DNA of 64,000 nt, from the NCBI RefSeq assembly GCF_000283155.1, contig NW_004454266.1, positions 1,144,014-1,208,013 on the forward strand, given 5' to 3'. This DNA comes from Ceratotherium simum simum (Eukaryota; Chordata; Mammalia; Perissodactyla; Rhinocerotidae). A program made the translations under genes and the position numbers. Positions 10,360-21,445 of the stretch are shown here, in pieces (within the stretch, counting starts at the first letter, position 1; every line of letters begins with the position of its first letter). A model generated the notes under the pieces. It saw nothing but the letters and a program-made list of their open reading frames with translations, searched no databases and was not told the DNA's origin.

Positions 10360-11960
10360 CATTAGAAATCTGTCAATGTAATTCAACACGCTAGTAGATT
10401 ACAGGAACAAAAAAATATAGTTGGTTCAATTGTCACACAAAAAAGTATTTGTTAAAGGTCAACATGTATTAAAAACTACAAAAACTCTAGTGAAGTAAGA
10501 ATAAAAGAGAATTTCACTGAGTTACTAAATGTTATATACCAACAAACTAGAGCAATCATCTGTAATGGAGAAACTACAGATGCTCTCCTTTAGGATAAAG
10601 AAGAGGGCAAGGATGTTCGCTATCATTGTTGCTGTTTAATGTACGTCTGCAAATATTAGTCCACCCTATCAAGTAAGACACAGAAATGTGTTATGTAATG
10701 ATTGAAAAGAGATAAAACTCTCTTTATTTGTACATGCCATGAGCCTTTATATAGAAAAACAAAGAGAACAAAAAGACAAACTTTTCAACTAAAGAGTCCA
10801 CCAAAGTTGCCAGATAATGATATAGTAAAGAAGAAAATATAATTTATATCACAATGAAAGTTATATAATAGACAGAATTGATTTAATAAAGATGCATAGA
10901 ACTCTATGGAAAAAGCATTAAATTCTTTTAAAAAGCATAGAGATTTGCAAAAATTAAGAGTTATCCTGTGCCTTTGGCTGGTGAGATATCAAAATATATC
11001 AGTTTTCCCCAAAATAATTTATAAATTTAATGCAATGAACTTAACAAATGCGTAAAAATTGTGTGAAAGTGGCATTTTTGCTAGCAATTGTCTAGTTTAA
11101 TTTTGGAGAAATATTTTAAAAGAGAGAATTGTTAAATCTCACATTAAGACATGTTATAAGACCTGCTAATGGAAAGTCAAATTCATGGTGCAAAAACAAA
11201 CAAAAATACCATGGGACAGAGATCTCAGAGACAGACCCAAGTGTTTGTATGGAAACTTAATAGATAGTAATACAACACTACAATAAATGGTGAAAGTTTA
11301 GTAGTAGTTTGGAAAAATTAGATCAGTAAATGCAAAAAAATAAAATTAGATTTCTAACTTCTACTTTGTAAAGAGATGGACTCCAAATGGATTAGGAAAC
11401 AAAATTTGAAATTTAAAAACTATAAAGTTAATATAAAAGTATAAGAGAATATATTTGTGACCTAGCAACGGGGAAACACTTCTTAAACAAACCTCAAAAT
11501 ACACAACCTAAGAAATTATGGACTTGATCATGACAAAATTAAGGATTTCTTTTTTTTGAAAAACATCATAGATAAAGTTAATGCACAGATGACAGATTGC
11601 TAGAAGTTATTTGCAAAACTAAAATTTGTAAGTGACCGATGATGTCTTACATAAATAAGGAACTCCTACAAATGAATGAGAAACAGACAAGAAGCGATTA
11701 ATAATATGTGCAAAAGGTAAACATAGACAGATTAGTAGAAGAGGAAACCCAAATCGCTGACGAAAAACTCTCCTCGTAGAGGAGATGTTCAAAATTGCTA
11801 GTAGTCTGAGTAATGCAAATTAAAACAATAATGAGCCACCACACCATACCCATCAGATTGACAACAATTAGAAAGCTAGATAATGTCAAGCAACTAAGAA
11901 TTTGTAGCGCTCAAGGAATCATTGTGTGCAGCTGTGGAGGGTACAGGTACAACTGGGGAA
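10360..11960 (+). repeat. L1 ORF2 fragment, degraded
   Basis: Sense-strand ORF2 from the middle of the reverse transcriptase (ctagtagattacaggaacaa, then aagaagagggcaaggatgtt) to the C-terminal region (atatcagttttccccaaaat, atgttcaaaattgctagtag, agattgacaacaattagaaa). The order of blocks is collinear with ORF2. Both ends are truncated, with no tail seen. Confidence 0.75.
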
Positions 11961-14200
11961 AATGTTAGAATTTTGAAGATCAACTTTGAGTAGTTTACAA
12001 TTTGCAGAAAGTTGGTTTGCTTTGTCCTAACTTCAATTTGCTTTTGGAGAAGTTCCATCTGACTCTGAGGTACTTCCAGGTCTAGAGATAGCTGTAAAAA
12101 TCTTAGCATTATCATTAGCTTTCCAGAGTGGTAAACTTTCCGATACATAATGATGGAATGGATGATGGATGATGGAATTATGTTCTAAAATCATCGTGGT
12201 GGCATTAGGAACTAAACTATTTTGTATTTGACTTAAGATCATAACATGTGGATGGGGAGGGAGAGTATTGGTAGTGGTGGGGAGGATAAGTGGTCTCCAA
12301 ACATTTTCGTTCCTGAATCAATTTCATTAAAAAACTTTTTAGCACCCCACATCAATACATTGCATATCATACAGGATGTTAAAATATTATGTCTCCATTT
12401 GGGCTGAGATCTCAAAGGCTACCAGAAAATCTATCCAAAAACAAGGTGCTAGGTCACCAAGTTATGAATAACTTGCAAAGAAGTGGATATTTAGAGAATA
12501 GATTCAGTGACTGAAAAGGATTTCTTTGGTGAGAACTGATGTGCTATATAAGCTTCCCCCAACTTCAGAAGGAAATGAACATGCTTACCCTTAGCTTAAG
12601 CTGAGAGAGAAAAAGAGAAGCAGTTACAGAGCTTGATTCTACCCCTGGAATTTTAGTCCAAGGGCTGATATTCTGCATCAACAACAAACTAGAGAACTGT
12701 AATTCCTCTGATGATGGAGAAAGGATGCAAAGTGTTTCTCACTGGTCAGATGTGGGCCAAGACATAGGAGTCCACATAGAGTAGTTTTGATTCCACATGA
12801 GACTTCCTGAAGCAGAGCCATGATGGCAACAGAGCTGCTAGAGGACAACCAGATTCTCAGGGGCTGAGGCAGGAATCAGAAGGAGCAAGTGAAGTCTCAG
12901 GACCTGTGCTCAGAGGTCCCAGACATATGTCTCCAGGGCCCTTGGAAGAGCCCCAGAAGATGTGAGGTCTTTTGCATCCAGGGAGCGTTGTCCTTGCCCA
13001 CTCCAGTCCCATGCACTGGCCTTCAGGGATTGAGGAGACTCTTGGCACTCAGGAAGAAGCCCACTCATTCAGAGAATCTGTCAGCACAGACCCTCCAGGG
13101 GCAGTTATCTGCCACTTCCTTGTGTTCATAAAAGCAGTCTCACATTAGGTTCTAAGAGTCTGAATGGTAATCTCTACTCTTTTGGTATAGTTTTGATCCC
13201 AGGTAAGTAAGTAAGTATTTTTTAATTGCTTAGCTATAGTTCCACTTCTTTTAGAGGTATATTTTTGTATACCTTGTTCTTTGGATGAGAGACTAGGTGA
13301 GTGGGAAAGTGGAGTGTAATGACCTGAAAGTTTCCAAAGGAGGGAGTAATCAAACTGTCCATCCCATGCTTTGGGTGGCGGAAGTAGGCTGAGTGTGTGT
13401 GAACCAGAGGGCTTCTGTTATTTTGAGTAATTTCAACATCACTCAGAATGGCCCTTTGGTGACTTACTGATCCTTTATTAAATAAAGAACAACATCTTTA
13501 TTATATATATATAAAAAAAAAGAAGAACAAGAGACTGAAATGCCACTGGATTGTAGAGAATAGTATCAGAAACGCAGTGTGTGTGACTTTCTCACAAGAA
13601 ACAGTCTTTCTTGTGAATCTAATATCTTTGTATGCTGGTTATTTTTTGTTGAGCTCTTGCTATGCTCACTCATTTTATTATGCTTGCTATGTGATTTTCA
13701 TAGTTATAAGTAAGGGATTGGGTAATATACTTTTGAGGATCCTTGCAACTTAAAGATTCTGCTCTTGTAAGGTTCCTTTTTTGAGAACATTCTTTAATAA
13801 AGAAGCATTGGGTCCCTTAGAAGGAAGTGAAGAAGTTAAGACTAAGATCCTGGAAGGCAAATTTTCTTATGAATTTTCTGGGAGTCTTTTCTTATGAGTT
13901 CTTAGCGGCAATTCTGGAGATTGTATTATGATGTGAACATCTGACAATATGCATGTTTTTTTCTTGTAGTGTATCAGGTTTTATGGTCTTCGGTTAGGTA
14001 GGGAGGAGCTGTTTTCCTGTACCTCTGTGTGAAATATCTGTGCTTCACATGACGAATTATGATCCATAGTCTATTCTGTGCTAGGGCCAATCTGTGTCTA
14101 TGAGAGGCAGCCATCATATGTAGAATACTTTAAGTATCAGTTGGGGGATTTTTTCCAGATGTGGAAATAGAAGAATTTTTTTTTCTACTCTTAGTATCAC
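11961..14200. other. Unassigned region, partly GC-richer (12640-13140)
   Basis: No gene is supported. Short overlapping open frames on both strands at 12857-13131 fall in a GC-richer patch with no codon-like signal I trust. A gtaa-repeat word occurs at 13204-13215 and a short ta run at 13503-13512. Parts may be old LTR or L2 sequence beyond recognition. Confidence 0.35.
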
Positions 14201-14310
14201 TACTTGTTAACTGTGTGATCTTATAAGAGTCAGTTATTCTCTGTGACTTTTAGTTTCCTTGACTATAACTCATAATTGCTATGAGAATAAATATGCCAGA
14301 TGTGAACATT
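14200..14310 (+). repeat. MIR fragment
   Basis: Contains gttaactgtgtgatcttata followed by ctttagtttcctt-like words, the conserved MIR core and 3' part. Heavily diverged. Confidence 0.6.
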
Positions 14311-14499
14311 TTTTCTAAGTTCTAAGGTGTTATGGATATGTAATGAAGGGAAGAAATCCAAGATTTTTCTTGGAAAGTTCTGTTATAGTACCTGACATTG
14401 CAACAGCAGTGATCCATTACTGAATGTCAAAGTTTGTGTCCTCAAGTAATCTATTAAGAAACAGATGAGTGAGACAAGATAAGCATCCTCAAGGATTCA

Positions 14500-14960
14500 T
14501 GGCCAAATAAGTGATATAAATCACACAAATAAATGTGCTGTGTTTTAAGTATCACAGTTGAGATGTAAACTAAGGTGTGTAGAGTTTTCAGGAAGGGGAA
14601 ACATCGTTTTAAATTGAAGGGAAAGTGGCATTTAAAGCTGAGCTTTGAAAAAAATGAAGATTGGCAGATGGAAATGGAGGCAGGAAGAAAGACATCCAGA
14701 TTGACTGGACACAAATAACTAAAGTTAAAGGGCATATTCTGAAAGATGTCTTTTTGTTTCAAGATGACAATAGAGGAGTAACACATTACTTGTTTAAATT
14801 ATTTCACTTGGTCACCATATGACAGCTTCCCTAACAGTTTAGAAACACAAGAAAGGCATGTTTTCAAGTGAGGAGGAATGATCATGGGGCAGAGGAGACT
14901 TGAGAGGAATCTTAGGTGACAAAACAAAAGCATGAGGAAATCCCTGAGAGAAAGTGGTTC
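14500..14960 (-). repeat. L2-like fragment, antisense
   Basis: Words such as aagtggcatttaaagctgag and gaggcaggaagaaagacatc resemble the complement of the L2 3' region (ORF2 end to 3'UTR). Two antisense open frames here (14454-14786, 14799-15062) would be remnants at best. Confidence 0.45.
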
Positions 14961-15590
14961 TTTCTCTAAATGTGTAAGAGACATTGAAAGGGAGGTGGAG
15001 GCTGCAAAATCAAGCATTTTCTCCTTCACTGTTTGAGAACTGGACTGCAGATAGCACTTCATATTGACCTGTGTTTGTATGGGAAGTGAGTTCTTAGAAG
15101 GATAACCTCATGGGGAATAGCTCGGCAAGAAAATTGGGGTCCTTTTGTATTCACAAACAGCTCTTTTGATAACAGCACTATCTTTCCTACACTGTGATTC
15201 AGTGCTTCCCTAGATTCCTTCCTACTTATACTTTACTCATTTTCAGACTTCTTTTCCAGCTTCTCTATGCAACAAATTAGTTCTGAAAGTCATGAAGAAG
15301 TTTCATTCCATGCTTCCTCTTTCTTACTCTATGATCTCCCATCTATAGGAATAGTTTCAATTACCCTCCATATGCTGATGTGTTACAAATTTATATCTCA
15401 AGAGCGCACCTCTCCTCTCAGGTCCAAATACCAAATGTTTATTTGACATATTTTCTTGGATGTCTCAAAGATGTCTTAAATTCAATATGGCCAGAACTGC
15501 ACCTATGGTCTCCTTCTGGATATGCACTTCTTTCAGCTTTCCCTATTTTAGTGAATGACTCCATCAACCATCAAACTTGTAATCTAGATC
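14961..15590. other. Unassigned
   Basis: No gene seen. The frame at 15380-15622 is short and lacks any recognisable domain. Pyrimidine-rich words near 15230-15330 could be an L2 continuation. Confidence 0.35.
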
Positions 15591-15840
15591 AGCACAGTGT
15601 GCTTGTTAAGGCAACAAAGTGAAATATAAAACTTGATATCACCATTTCTATGTAATTTTAGGCAAATTATTTAATCTCTCTGAAACTCATTTAAAATTTT
15701 TTTACTTGTAATATGGGCATGATACACCTATTTCATAGCTTTTTGTGTGTTTTTTTTTTAGTGTGAGAATTTGATGAGATAAGGTGTGTAAAATGGGTAT
15801 TTCATAATAATCATTCAGTATATGTCAGTTATGATTATTA
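15590..15840 (+). repeat. MIR
   Basis: atttaatctctctgaaactc, followed by an acttgtaatatgggcatgat segment and tttgatgagataaggtgtgt, in MIR order. An internal T run at 15750-15760 interrupts it. Confidence 0.7.
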
Positions 15841-16375
15841 TCCTTACTTCATCTCTCCTCCTCACTTCATACTAAAATTGTAGCGATTATATCTCCTAAT
15901 ATCTCTCAAATGCTTCCACTTTTTTCTAATCCAATTCTCATTACTCTATTCTAAACTACCGTTGCCTCTTGTCTGGACAATTGAAATGGTGAACTAGTGG
16001 GCTTGTTTTACCCACTCTTCCTCCTTCCGTTCCACTGTCTATACATTTGCCAGAAGGACCATTTTTAAAACATGGACATCTCACATCCTTGAAATGTCTT
16101 CCTATTGCTCTGAGATCTCAAATGACTCCAACCCTACCAGAGCACCTTCCCGTCCTTATTCCCTGCATTCCAGCCTCCTGGACTTCCTTTAAGATCTTGT
16201 GCTACCCGCAACCTCCAGACATTTGAACATGCTCTTCTTTTTGTGTGGAAAGTTATCCATACCTAACTCACCTTTACCTACTTGACTCCTGTTCATTCTT
16301 GAGATTTCAATTCACATTTTCTCAAAGAAGTTTTTGATGACTTCTCCAAACCAGGCTAGGCTCTCTGTTGTTTTC
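15840..16375 (+). repeat. L2 3' region
   Basis: Collinear with the L2 3' end: aactaccgttgcctcttgtc, tttgccagaaggaccatttt, gaaatgtcttcctattgctc, attccagcctcctggacttc, gaacatgctcttctttttgt and ttgagatttcaattcacatt. These are the classic conserved L2 blocks, here strongly diverged. Confidence 0.75.
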
Positions 16376-17145
16376 CTTGAAAGCAATTTTTACAGTTTTT
16401 ATTATATATATGTATATTTTAAAAATTATTTTATAAATTTTTAACCCCCTATATGTATACTTCTGAAGGTATGGTCAAATTTTATTTTATTCTTCATTTT
16501 ACTTCTAGCACAGACCCCCATGCCTGGCAAACAGGAAGTTCATTCTCAAAATAAATGTGTTGCATAAAATGAGCAGTATAAGTTAGACTAATGGATTGGT
16601 CTAATTGCTTCTCAGAAGTAGAAAGAAAAGTTAAAAAAGTAAAAGTAGAGGTAGAGATTAGCAATGAGGGGAAAGATGGATTAGAGAACAGGATTTTGTG
16701 ATTCTTCTGTTGGTGGAATGACAGGTGTATCAGAGAATTCATTTGATTCTGGTAATGTGAAATACAACAGTCTGGGAATTTAAACCTTTATCCAACTTGT
16801 TCTCTCCTTCTCCTGAAAATATCCACAGTAGTTCACAAGAAAAGAAGACAGTCATTAAAATGAAGCACAAATAAATAACTTTCCAAATTTAGAATTCAAA
16901 TGTATATTTGTATACCAGTTAGGGCAATCAATGAAGTATGTTGTTTGAATAAATGCATAATACCACCTTCATTTTTAAAAAGTCATGTTTCATTTATTTC
17001 TTTGGCTTCTATAATTTGCATCAAACTACAAAATTATTTTTTCTTCTTGAATTAGAACTTGAGCATTTTAAACTAGAGGATTCTCTATATTTCCATTTTA
17101 ATTTTATCAAGAATTTTTATTAACTGACTTAAACTAAACTCTAGA
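16376..17145. other. Unassigned AT-rich interval
   Basis: Contains a short ta run near 16403-16420. The tail of an L2 may extend to about 16560 (tgcctggcaaacaggaagtt, aaataaatgtgttgcataaa are typical of L2/MIR 3' ends). Nothing else is recognised. Confidence 0.4.
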
Positions 17146-17157
17146 ACAGTATTCTTT

Positions 17158-17514
17158 TTTTTTCATTTTTTTAAAAACATTTTTGTTGAGGTAACATTGG
17201 TTTATAACAATATATAAATTTCAGGTGTCCTTTATATTTCAACTTCTGTATAGACTACATTGTGTTTACCACCAAAAATCTAGTTACCATCTGTCACTGT
17301 ACACATGTGCCCCTTTACCCCTTTCACCCTCCCTCCACCCACTTTCACTCTGGTAACCACCAATCTGTTCTCTGTATATATATACATATNNNNNNNNNNN
17401 NNNNNNNNNNNNNNNNNNNNNNNNNNNNNNNNNNNNNNNNNNNNNNNNNNNNNNNNNNNNNNNNNNNNNNNNNNNNNNNNNNNNNNNNNATATATATATA
17501 TGTATATATACATG
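17158..17514 (-). mobile_element. 5'-truncated L1 3' end, antisense, containing an assembly gap
   Basis: Read on the - strand this is an L1 3'UTR (G-rich tract, then acaccactagatttttggtg-like words and a terminal A tail, seen as T/A-rich 17155-17185 on +). Perfect 12-base flanks acagtattcttt lie at 17146-17157 and 17515-17526, a target-site duplication, so both borders are known. It holds a TA-rich microsatellite broken by 100 N. Confidence 0.88.
17390..17489. other. Assembly gap (100 N)
   Basis: Exactly 100 unknown bases, a conventional placeholder length, with (ta)n-type sequence on both sides (17375-17389 and 17490-17512). The true microsatellite length is unknown. Open frames that cross the gap (17262-17541) are artefacts. 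Confidence 0.97.
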
Positions 17515-17526
17515 ACAGTATTCTTT

Positions 17527-17875
17527 AATAGCACAAACTGAACACTTAAATTAATCTACACCTGTGCCAGGAAATAAACAATTATACTTGGAATCAATGG
17601 TGCAAAGAAACATGTTCAACTAAAAGACTAGATGTTTAGTAACAATTAGAGTAGCCATCAAGACACTGTAGACAAAGCACATTAACATTAACAGTCAGGA
17701 ATACTAGCTATAAAAGTTTGACACTAACTAAAACATTCCAATTGTATAAATATAAGTTGTATTAAAATATTTTTAAAGACCATTCTGTAGTCATCAGTTA
17801 AGGCAAATTTTTAGCCACTCGGTTGAAAGTACATTAGTTTGGGAGAGATAAAATTGTCTTTTTTTCATATGATGG
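17527..17875. other. Unassigned
   Basis: No gene or recognisable repeat. Confidence 0.35.
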
Positions 17876-17879
17876 ATAC

Positions 17880-18005
17880 GTGATTCTACATGTTTATTTT
17901 GCTGAGACTCAGTGTTTTCATCTGAAAAATGGGAATCATAGCATTATTTATAAGATTTATACAAAGAGTAAATGATATGCTGAGTAGAAAGTGCTCAGAG
18001 ATTAT
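17880..18005 (+). repeat. MIR fragment
   Basis: gagactcagtgttttcatct, then gaaaaatgggaatcatagca and gagtagaaagtgctcagaga, matching the 3' half of MIR in order. Confidence 0.75.
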
Positions 18006-18239
18006 GAGTGCCCTTCTCTGCACACCATTTGCAATAATTTGTCAACATAGACACTGAATTCTGCATTAGCCAAATGGCTCTTGAATTTTCCATATTGATG
18101 ACCAGCATCAGCTCTAATTTATTGGAATGAGTGTCTTGGAAAGTTTATTAAAATACAGGTAACCTAACCCAAAATTCAGGGAATCTAATTTAGTATGCTT
18201 ATTACTGAAATTTATCATAATAAATATAAAACAACACAA

Positions 18240-18565
18240 ACATCCATTAATAAAAGTGGATATATAAAAAATTTTCTATATTCATATGAAGACATATATA
18301 ACTCAAACATCGTGTTTCAGGAGAATATTTATGGCCATGGGAAATTGCCAAAATGTGGTACTTAAGGAAAAAACAGGTTAAAACATACTCTCTGATGCCC
18401 ATTTTGAATATTTATGCATAGAAAGTTGATTGGAAGGACATATATCAAACTATTAGTAGAGGTTTTCTCGGAGATATTAAGGATTTTTAATGTTTTTAAA
18501 AATTTTTTTCTATATTCTCCAAATATTCTAAAACAAACATTAATTTTAATCAGAAAAAAATAGAA
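18240..18565 (+). repeat. Old L1-type 3' end, low certainty
   Basis: The block tatggccatgggaaattgcc, acatactctctgatgcccat, gattggaaggacatatatca and a final tattctccaaatattctaaa plus taattttaatcagaaaaaaa is a familiar dispersed 3' end, probably of an ancient L1 subfamily. Name not certain. Confidence 0.45.
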
Positions 18566-19440
18566 GGCAAAAAAGTTGGGAAACTCTATCTAAAGGTGAC
18601 ATTGGTCATGTTCCCTACCACATCTTTTAAAATAACTCTAAAGCACTCTACAATATGGGGAAAAAATTCTCTTTGAATTTTGATTTGTCTCGCAATTTAG
18701 AAACTGGAGAAGTTCCTAACTGACTGTTAGAAAATGAACTGGGAATGTAAATACAACCTCAAACTATCCACATTTGTCAGTATAGTTGACATATTACGTC
18801 GTGTTAAGCTTATGACACTCCTCTGGGCTCAAATCTGTTTGGCATCAATAACTTAGCAACAAAGTTAGCAGATATTGTGATGAAAATGTTGGTAAGATGA
18901 ACTGTTACTGTAGTGAAGTGACTAAGATTGGTTGGTCAAGGCACCAAGACTGGTTCCTCTTAGTCTTCATGATTGAGCGGAGAGATGTCAGGAAAACCTG
19001 GAAATCTCAGAATTAAGAGCAAGAAGATAAACGGCAGAGGAATATGTGGCTAATACCCCATTACACCAAGTGCAATATTGCTGTATGTAAAACTGTTTCA
19101 CATAGTTACATGGAAGAGAGGAGAGAATAGAGGGTGTGGGTGGGAGTAAGAAGGAAGAAAGGAGGGAATGGGGGAGGGAGGGAAGGAGAGAATTTGGGAA
19201 GATTTTCCAAAAACAGTCTCCAATATATACACTTCTGAAGACAAAATAAAGCATGCTTTTAAATAAAGTTGACAAATAGAAGGAATACATGCTGTCAACA
19301 TCATTTCATTGATTCATGTTGAAATTGCTAAAGATAAGGACACATTTTTCTTGGAGTTAGGATATACCCTACCAAGCAGTCCTCAGCAATAAAACTGACA
19401 TGGAAGATGAGACCCGTTTGCTATTCTAGGTACAAAAAAG
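18566..19440. other. Unassigned, with a purine tract at 19108-19200
   Basis: The only structure is a roughly 90-base, almost pure G/A tract (19108-19200) of simple-sequence type. Antisense frames at 18988-19304 read through it and give Pro/Ser/Leu-rich low-complexity peptides, not a gene. Confidence 0.45.
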
Positions 19441-19650
19441 ATCTGGAGATATGGACTTAGACATAACTAAGTTTAGTATCTCTCTAGTGCTTACTAGCTG
19501 TGTCATATGAGGCATATTACTTAACCTCTCTGAACTTTAAAAACATCTGCAAAATGAGAATAATAACACCCATTGTGAAGAACTGTGGTAAATATGAAAG
19601 GTCAAAAACTATGTGATATAGCTTACCACAATGTATAACATCTAAAAAGC
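19440..19650 (+). repeat. MIR
   Basis: gcttactagctgtgtcatat, ttacttaacctctctgaact and atctgcaaaatgagaataat in the proper MIR order. Confidence 0.85.
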
Positions 19651-20145
19651 TAATATGTTTCACTTAATCTAACAAATTCTCTGTTCTTAGAAGAGGTCAC
19701 AATACCCAGGATCCTTGTCTATTACCTGTTTCTCCCAGTCTCAGATATGAACTGAAGGGTATGTGTCTCAGGACATCCTAACAATCTCCTCATTTTGTCG
19801 GCCTAAAAAAAGAGACAGCTCTCAAGGATGGAAAGGGAGAGAAGGAATGACTTTAAAGAAGCTAATGAAGCCCAGATATTCTTCTACAAACTGCATTCTG
19901 CAAAACATATTCACACATCACCAAGAAAATGTGGGTGGATCTGACCCAACCATTATTAACAGAGGACTCTTAAGGTGTGTGGTGCCCTTCTGTGATTTTC
20001 TAATTAAATACAATCTGTACTGTATATTTTAGAGATTTTATTTACAAGTGAAACATTGGAGGTACTTACATCTGTGTTTGGTGATAGATATGAGCTATGA
20101 TTTGTGAAGGAATGCTGCTCCTCTGGGTTGGAATCTGACATAGAC
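19651..20145 (+). promoter_or_regulatory. Upstream flank of second OR5V1-like gene
   Basis: From about 20026 (ttttagagattttatttaca) this aligns with copy A near 1516 (ttttaagagattttacctac). Similarity fades upstream near 19900. It marks the 5' part of the duplicated unit. No promoter motif can be fixed by eye. The frame at 19763-20032 is not supported as coding. Confidence 0.4.
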
Positions 20146-20158
20146 GGTGATGATTTTT

Positions 20159-20367
20159 TTTTTAATTTTTTTATTTATTTATTTTTCCCCTAAAGCCCCA
20201 GGCGATAGTTGTATGTCATAGTTGCACATTCTTCTAGTTGCTGTATGTGGGACGCGGCCTCAGCATGGCCGGAGAAGCAGTGCGTCTGTGCGCGCCCGGG
20301 ATCCGAACCCGGGCAGCCTGCATTGGAGCGCACGCACTTAATCGCTAAGCCACGGGGCCGGCCCAAT
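20159..20367 (-). mobile_element. ERE-type SINE, antisense, upstream of the second receptor
   Basis: Complement of the ERE head (ggccggccccgtggcttagc read on -, at 20345-20365) with ggatccgaacccgggcagcc-type B box region near 20300. The tail is the T-rich 20154-20185. A perfect 13-base duplication ggtgatgattttt lies at 20146-20158 and 20368-20380, so both borders are secure. This is the variant form with a central ctagttgctgtatgtgggac block (same as the element at 63796). It lies 31 bases before the end of the conserved splice-acceptor pyrimidine tract. Confidence 0.95.
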
Positions 20368-20380
20368 GGTGATGATTTTT

Positions 20381-20491
20381 ATTTGTAATGCTTTTGTTTT
20401 CTTGTTTTGTAGACCACTGCTTCTGGAGCATACGATTATTGTAATCTGTGAATCTCTTTGCCCAGTTTCCAAAAGGAAACCAGATAACTTC
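20381..20491 (+). promoter_or_regulatory. Probable 3' splice acceptor and 5'UTR of second OR5V1-like gene
   Basis: gttttcttgttttgtag ends at 20412, identical in its last 15 bases to the copy A acceptor at 1680. The following ctgcttctggagcat matches ctgtttctggagcag in copy A. This shared, non-coding identity supports a real exon boundary. It also argues that the longer open frame beginning at 20366 is not the true start. Confidence 0.65.
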
Positions 20492-21445
20492 ATGGAAGGA
20501 AAGAATCAAACAGCTCTGTCTGAATTCATCATTTTGGGATTCTCCAGCCTAAATGAATTGCAGTTTTTACTATTCACCATCTTCTTTCTGACTTATATCT
20601 GTACTTTGGGAGGAAATATATTCATTATCTTGCTGATTGTGTCTGATCCACATCTACACACACCCATGTATCATTTTCTAGGGAATTTGGCCTTTCTTGA
20701 CATCTGTTACACCACTACCAATGTCCCCCAGATGACGGCTCATCTTCTATCAGAGAAGAAAAGCATTTCCTATGGGGGCTGTGTGGCTCAACTTTTTGCA
20801 TTCATATTCTTTGTAGGATCAGAGTGTCTTCTCCTGGCAGCAATGGCATATGATCGTTACATTGCAATCTGTAAGCCCCTAAGGTATTCAGTTATTATGA
20901 ACAAGACTCTGTATAGCCAGTTATCAGCCTCATGCTGGACTGGTGGTTTCCTCAACTCAGTGGTGCACACAGTACTGACATTCCGCCTGCCCTTCTGTGG
21001 CAACAACCAGATTAATTATTTCTTCTGTGACATCCCTCCTTTGCTGATCTTGTCTTGTGGGGACACTTCTGTCAATGAACTGGCATTGCTCTCCGTTGGA
21101 GTCTTCATTGGTTGGATTCCTTTTCTGTGTATTGTCCTTTCCTACCTTTACATAATCTCCTCTATCTTGAGGATCCACTCCTCAGAGGGGAGATGCAAAG
21201 CCTTTTCTACATGTGCCTCCCACCTGATCATTGTCCTTCTCTATTATGGCAGTGCCATTTTCACATATGTACGGCCACTCTCAGCTTACTCATTGGAGAA
21301 AGACAGGCTAATCTCAGTATTATATAGTGTTGTTACCCCCATGCTAAACCCTATGATTTACACATTGAGGAATAAGGACATCAAAGAAGCTGTGAAAGCG
21401 GTGAGGAACAAGTGGCAGCCACCAGTTCTCTCTTTTGATATGTGA
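20492..21445 (+). CDS. OR5V1: Olfactory receptor OR5V1 (copy B)
   Basis: Intact 317-residue odorant GPCR, the closer of the two copies to human OR5V1 by eye (for example TFFLTY-type helix 1, [13 protein letters not shown] and PLRYSV are shared). It would sense an unknown odorant in olfactory cilia through G-olf. Key features: NQT glycosylation site at 5-7; Cys97-Cys179 disulfide; HTPMYHFL at 56-63 (His61 where most receptors have Phe); [10 protein letters not shown] at 118-127; [10 protein letters not shown] at 236-245; [12 protein letters not shown] near 283-294. The frame is open upstream to an ATG at 20366, but I choose 20492: it aligns with copy A and human OR5V1, the 42 extra residues cover a splice acceptor, and they lack receptor similarity. 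An aataaa lies at 21716-21721, about 270 bases past the stop. The nested antisense and +1 frames (20957-21178, 21112-21327) are shadows. Confidence 0.96.
   Translation: MEGKNQTALSEFIILGFSSLNELQFLLFTIFFLTYICTLGGNIFIILLIVSDPHLHTPMYHFLGNLAFLDICYTTTNVPQMTAHLLSEKKSISYGGCVAQLFAFIFFVGSECLLLAAMAYDRYIAICKPLRYSVIMNKTLYSQLSASCWTGGFLNSVVHTVLTFRLPFCGNNQINYFFCDIPPLLILSCGDTSVNELALLSVGVFIGWIPFLCIVLSYLYIISSILRIHSSEGRCKAFSTCASHLIIVLLYYGSAIFTYVRPLSAYSLEKDRLISVLYSVVTPMLNPMIYTLRNKDIKEAVKAVRNKWQPPVLSFDM

Noticed and set aside
12857..13131. Overlapping open frames on both strands in a GC-richer patch
   Set aside because: Complementary short frames are expected in GC-richer DNA by chance. No domain, start context or conservation is visible.
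17262..17541. Frames crossing the N run
   Set aside because: They depend on unknown bases and on L1 3'UTR sequence.
20366..20491. N-terminal extension of 42 residues on the second receptor
   Set aside because: It reads through a conserved pyrimidine tract and splice acceptor, is absent from the paralogue and from human OR5V1, and precedes the normal MEGKNQT start.
20957..21327. Antisense and +1 open frames inside the second receptor
   Set aside because: They are shadows of the strongly conserved receptor frame, with no domain of their own. The same applies to 2324-2575 in copy A.
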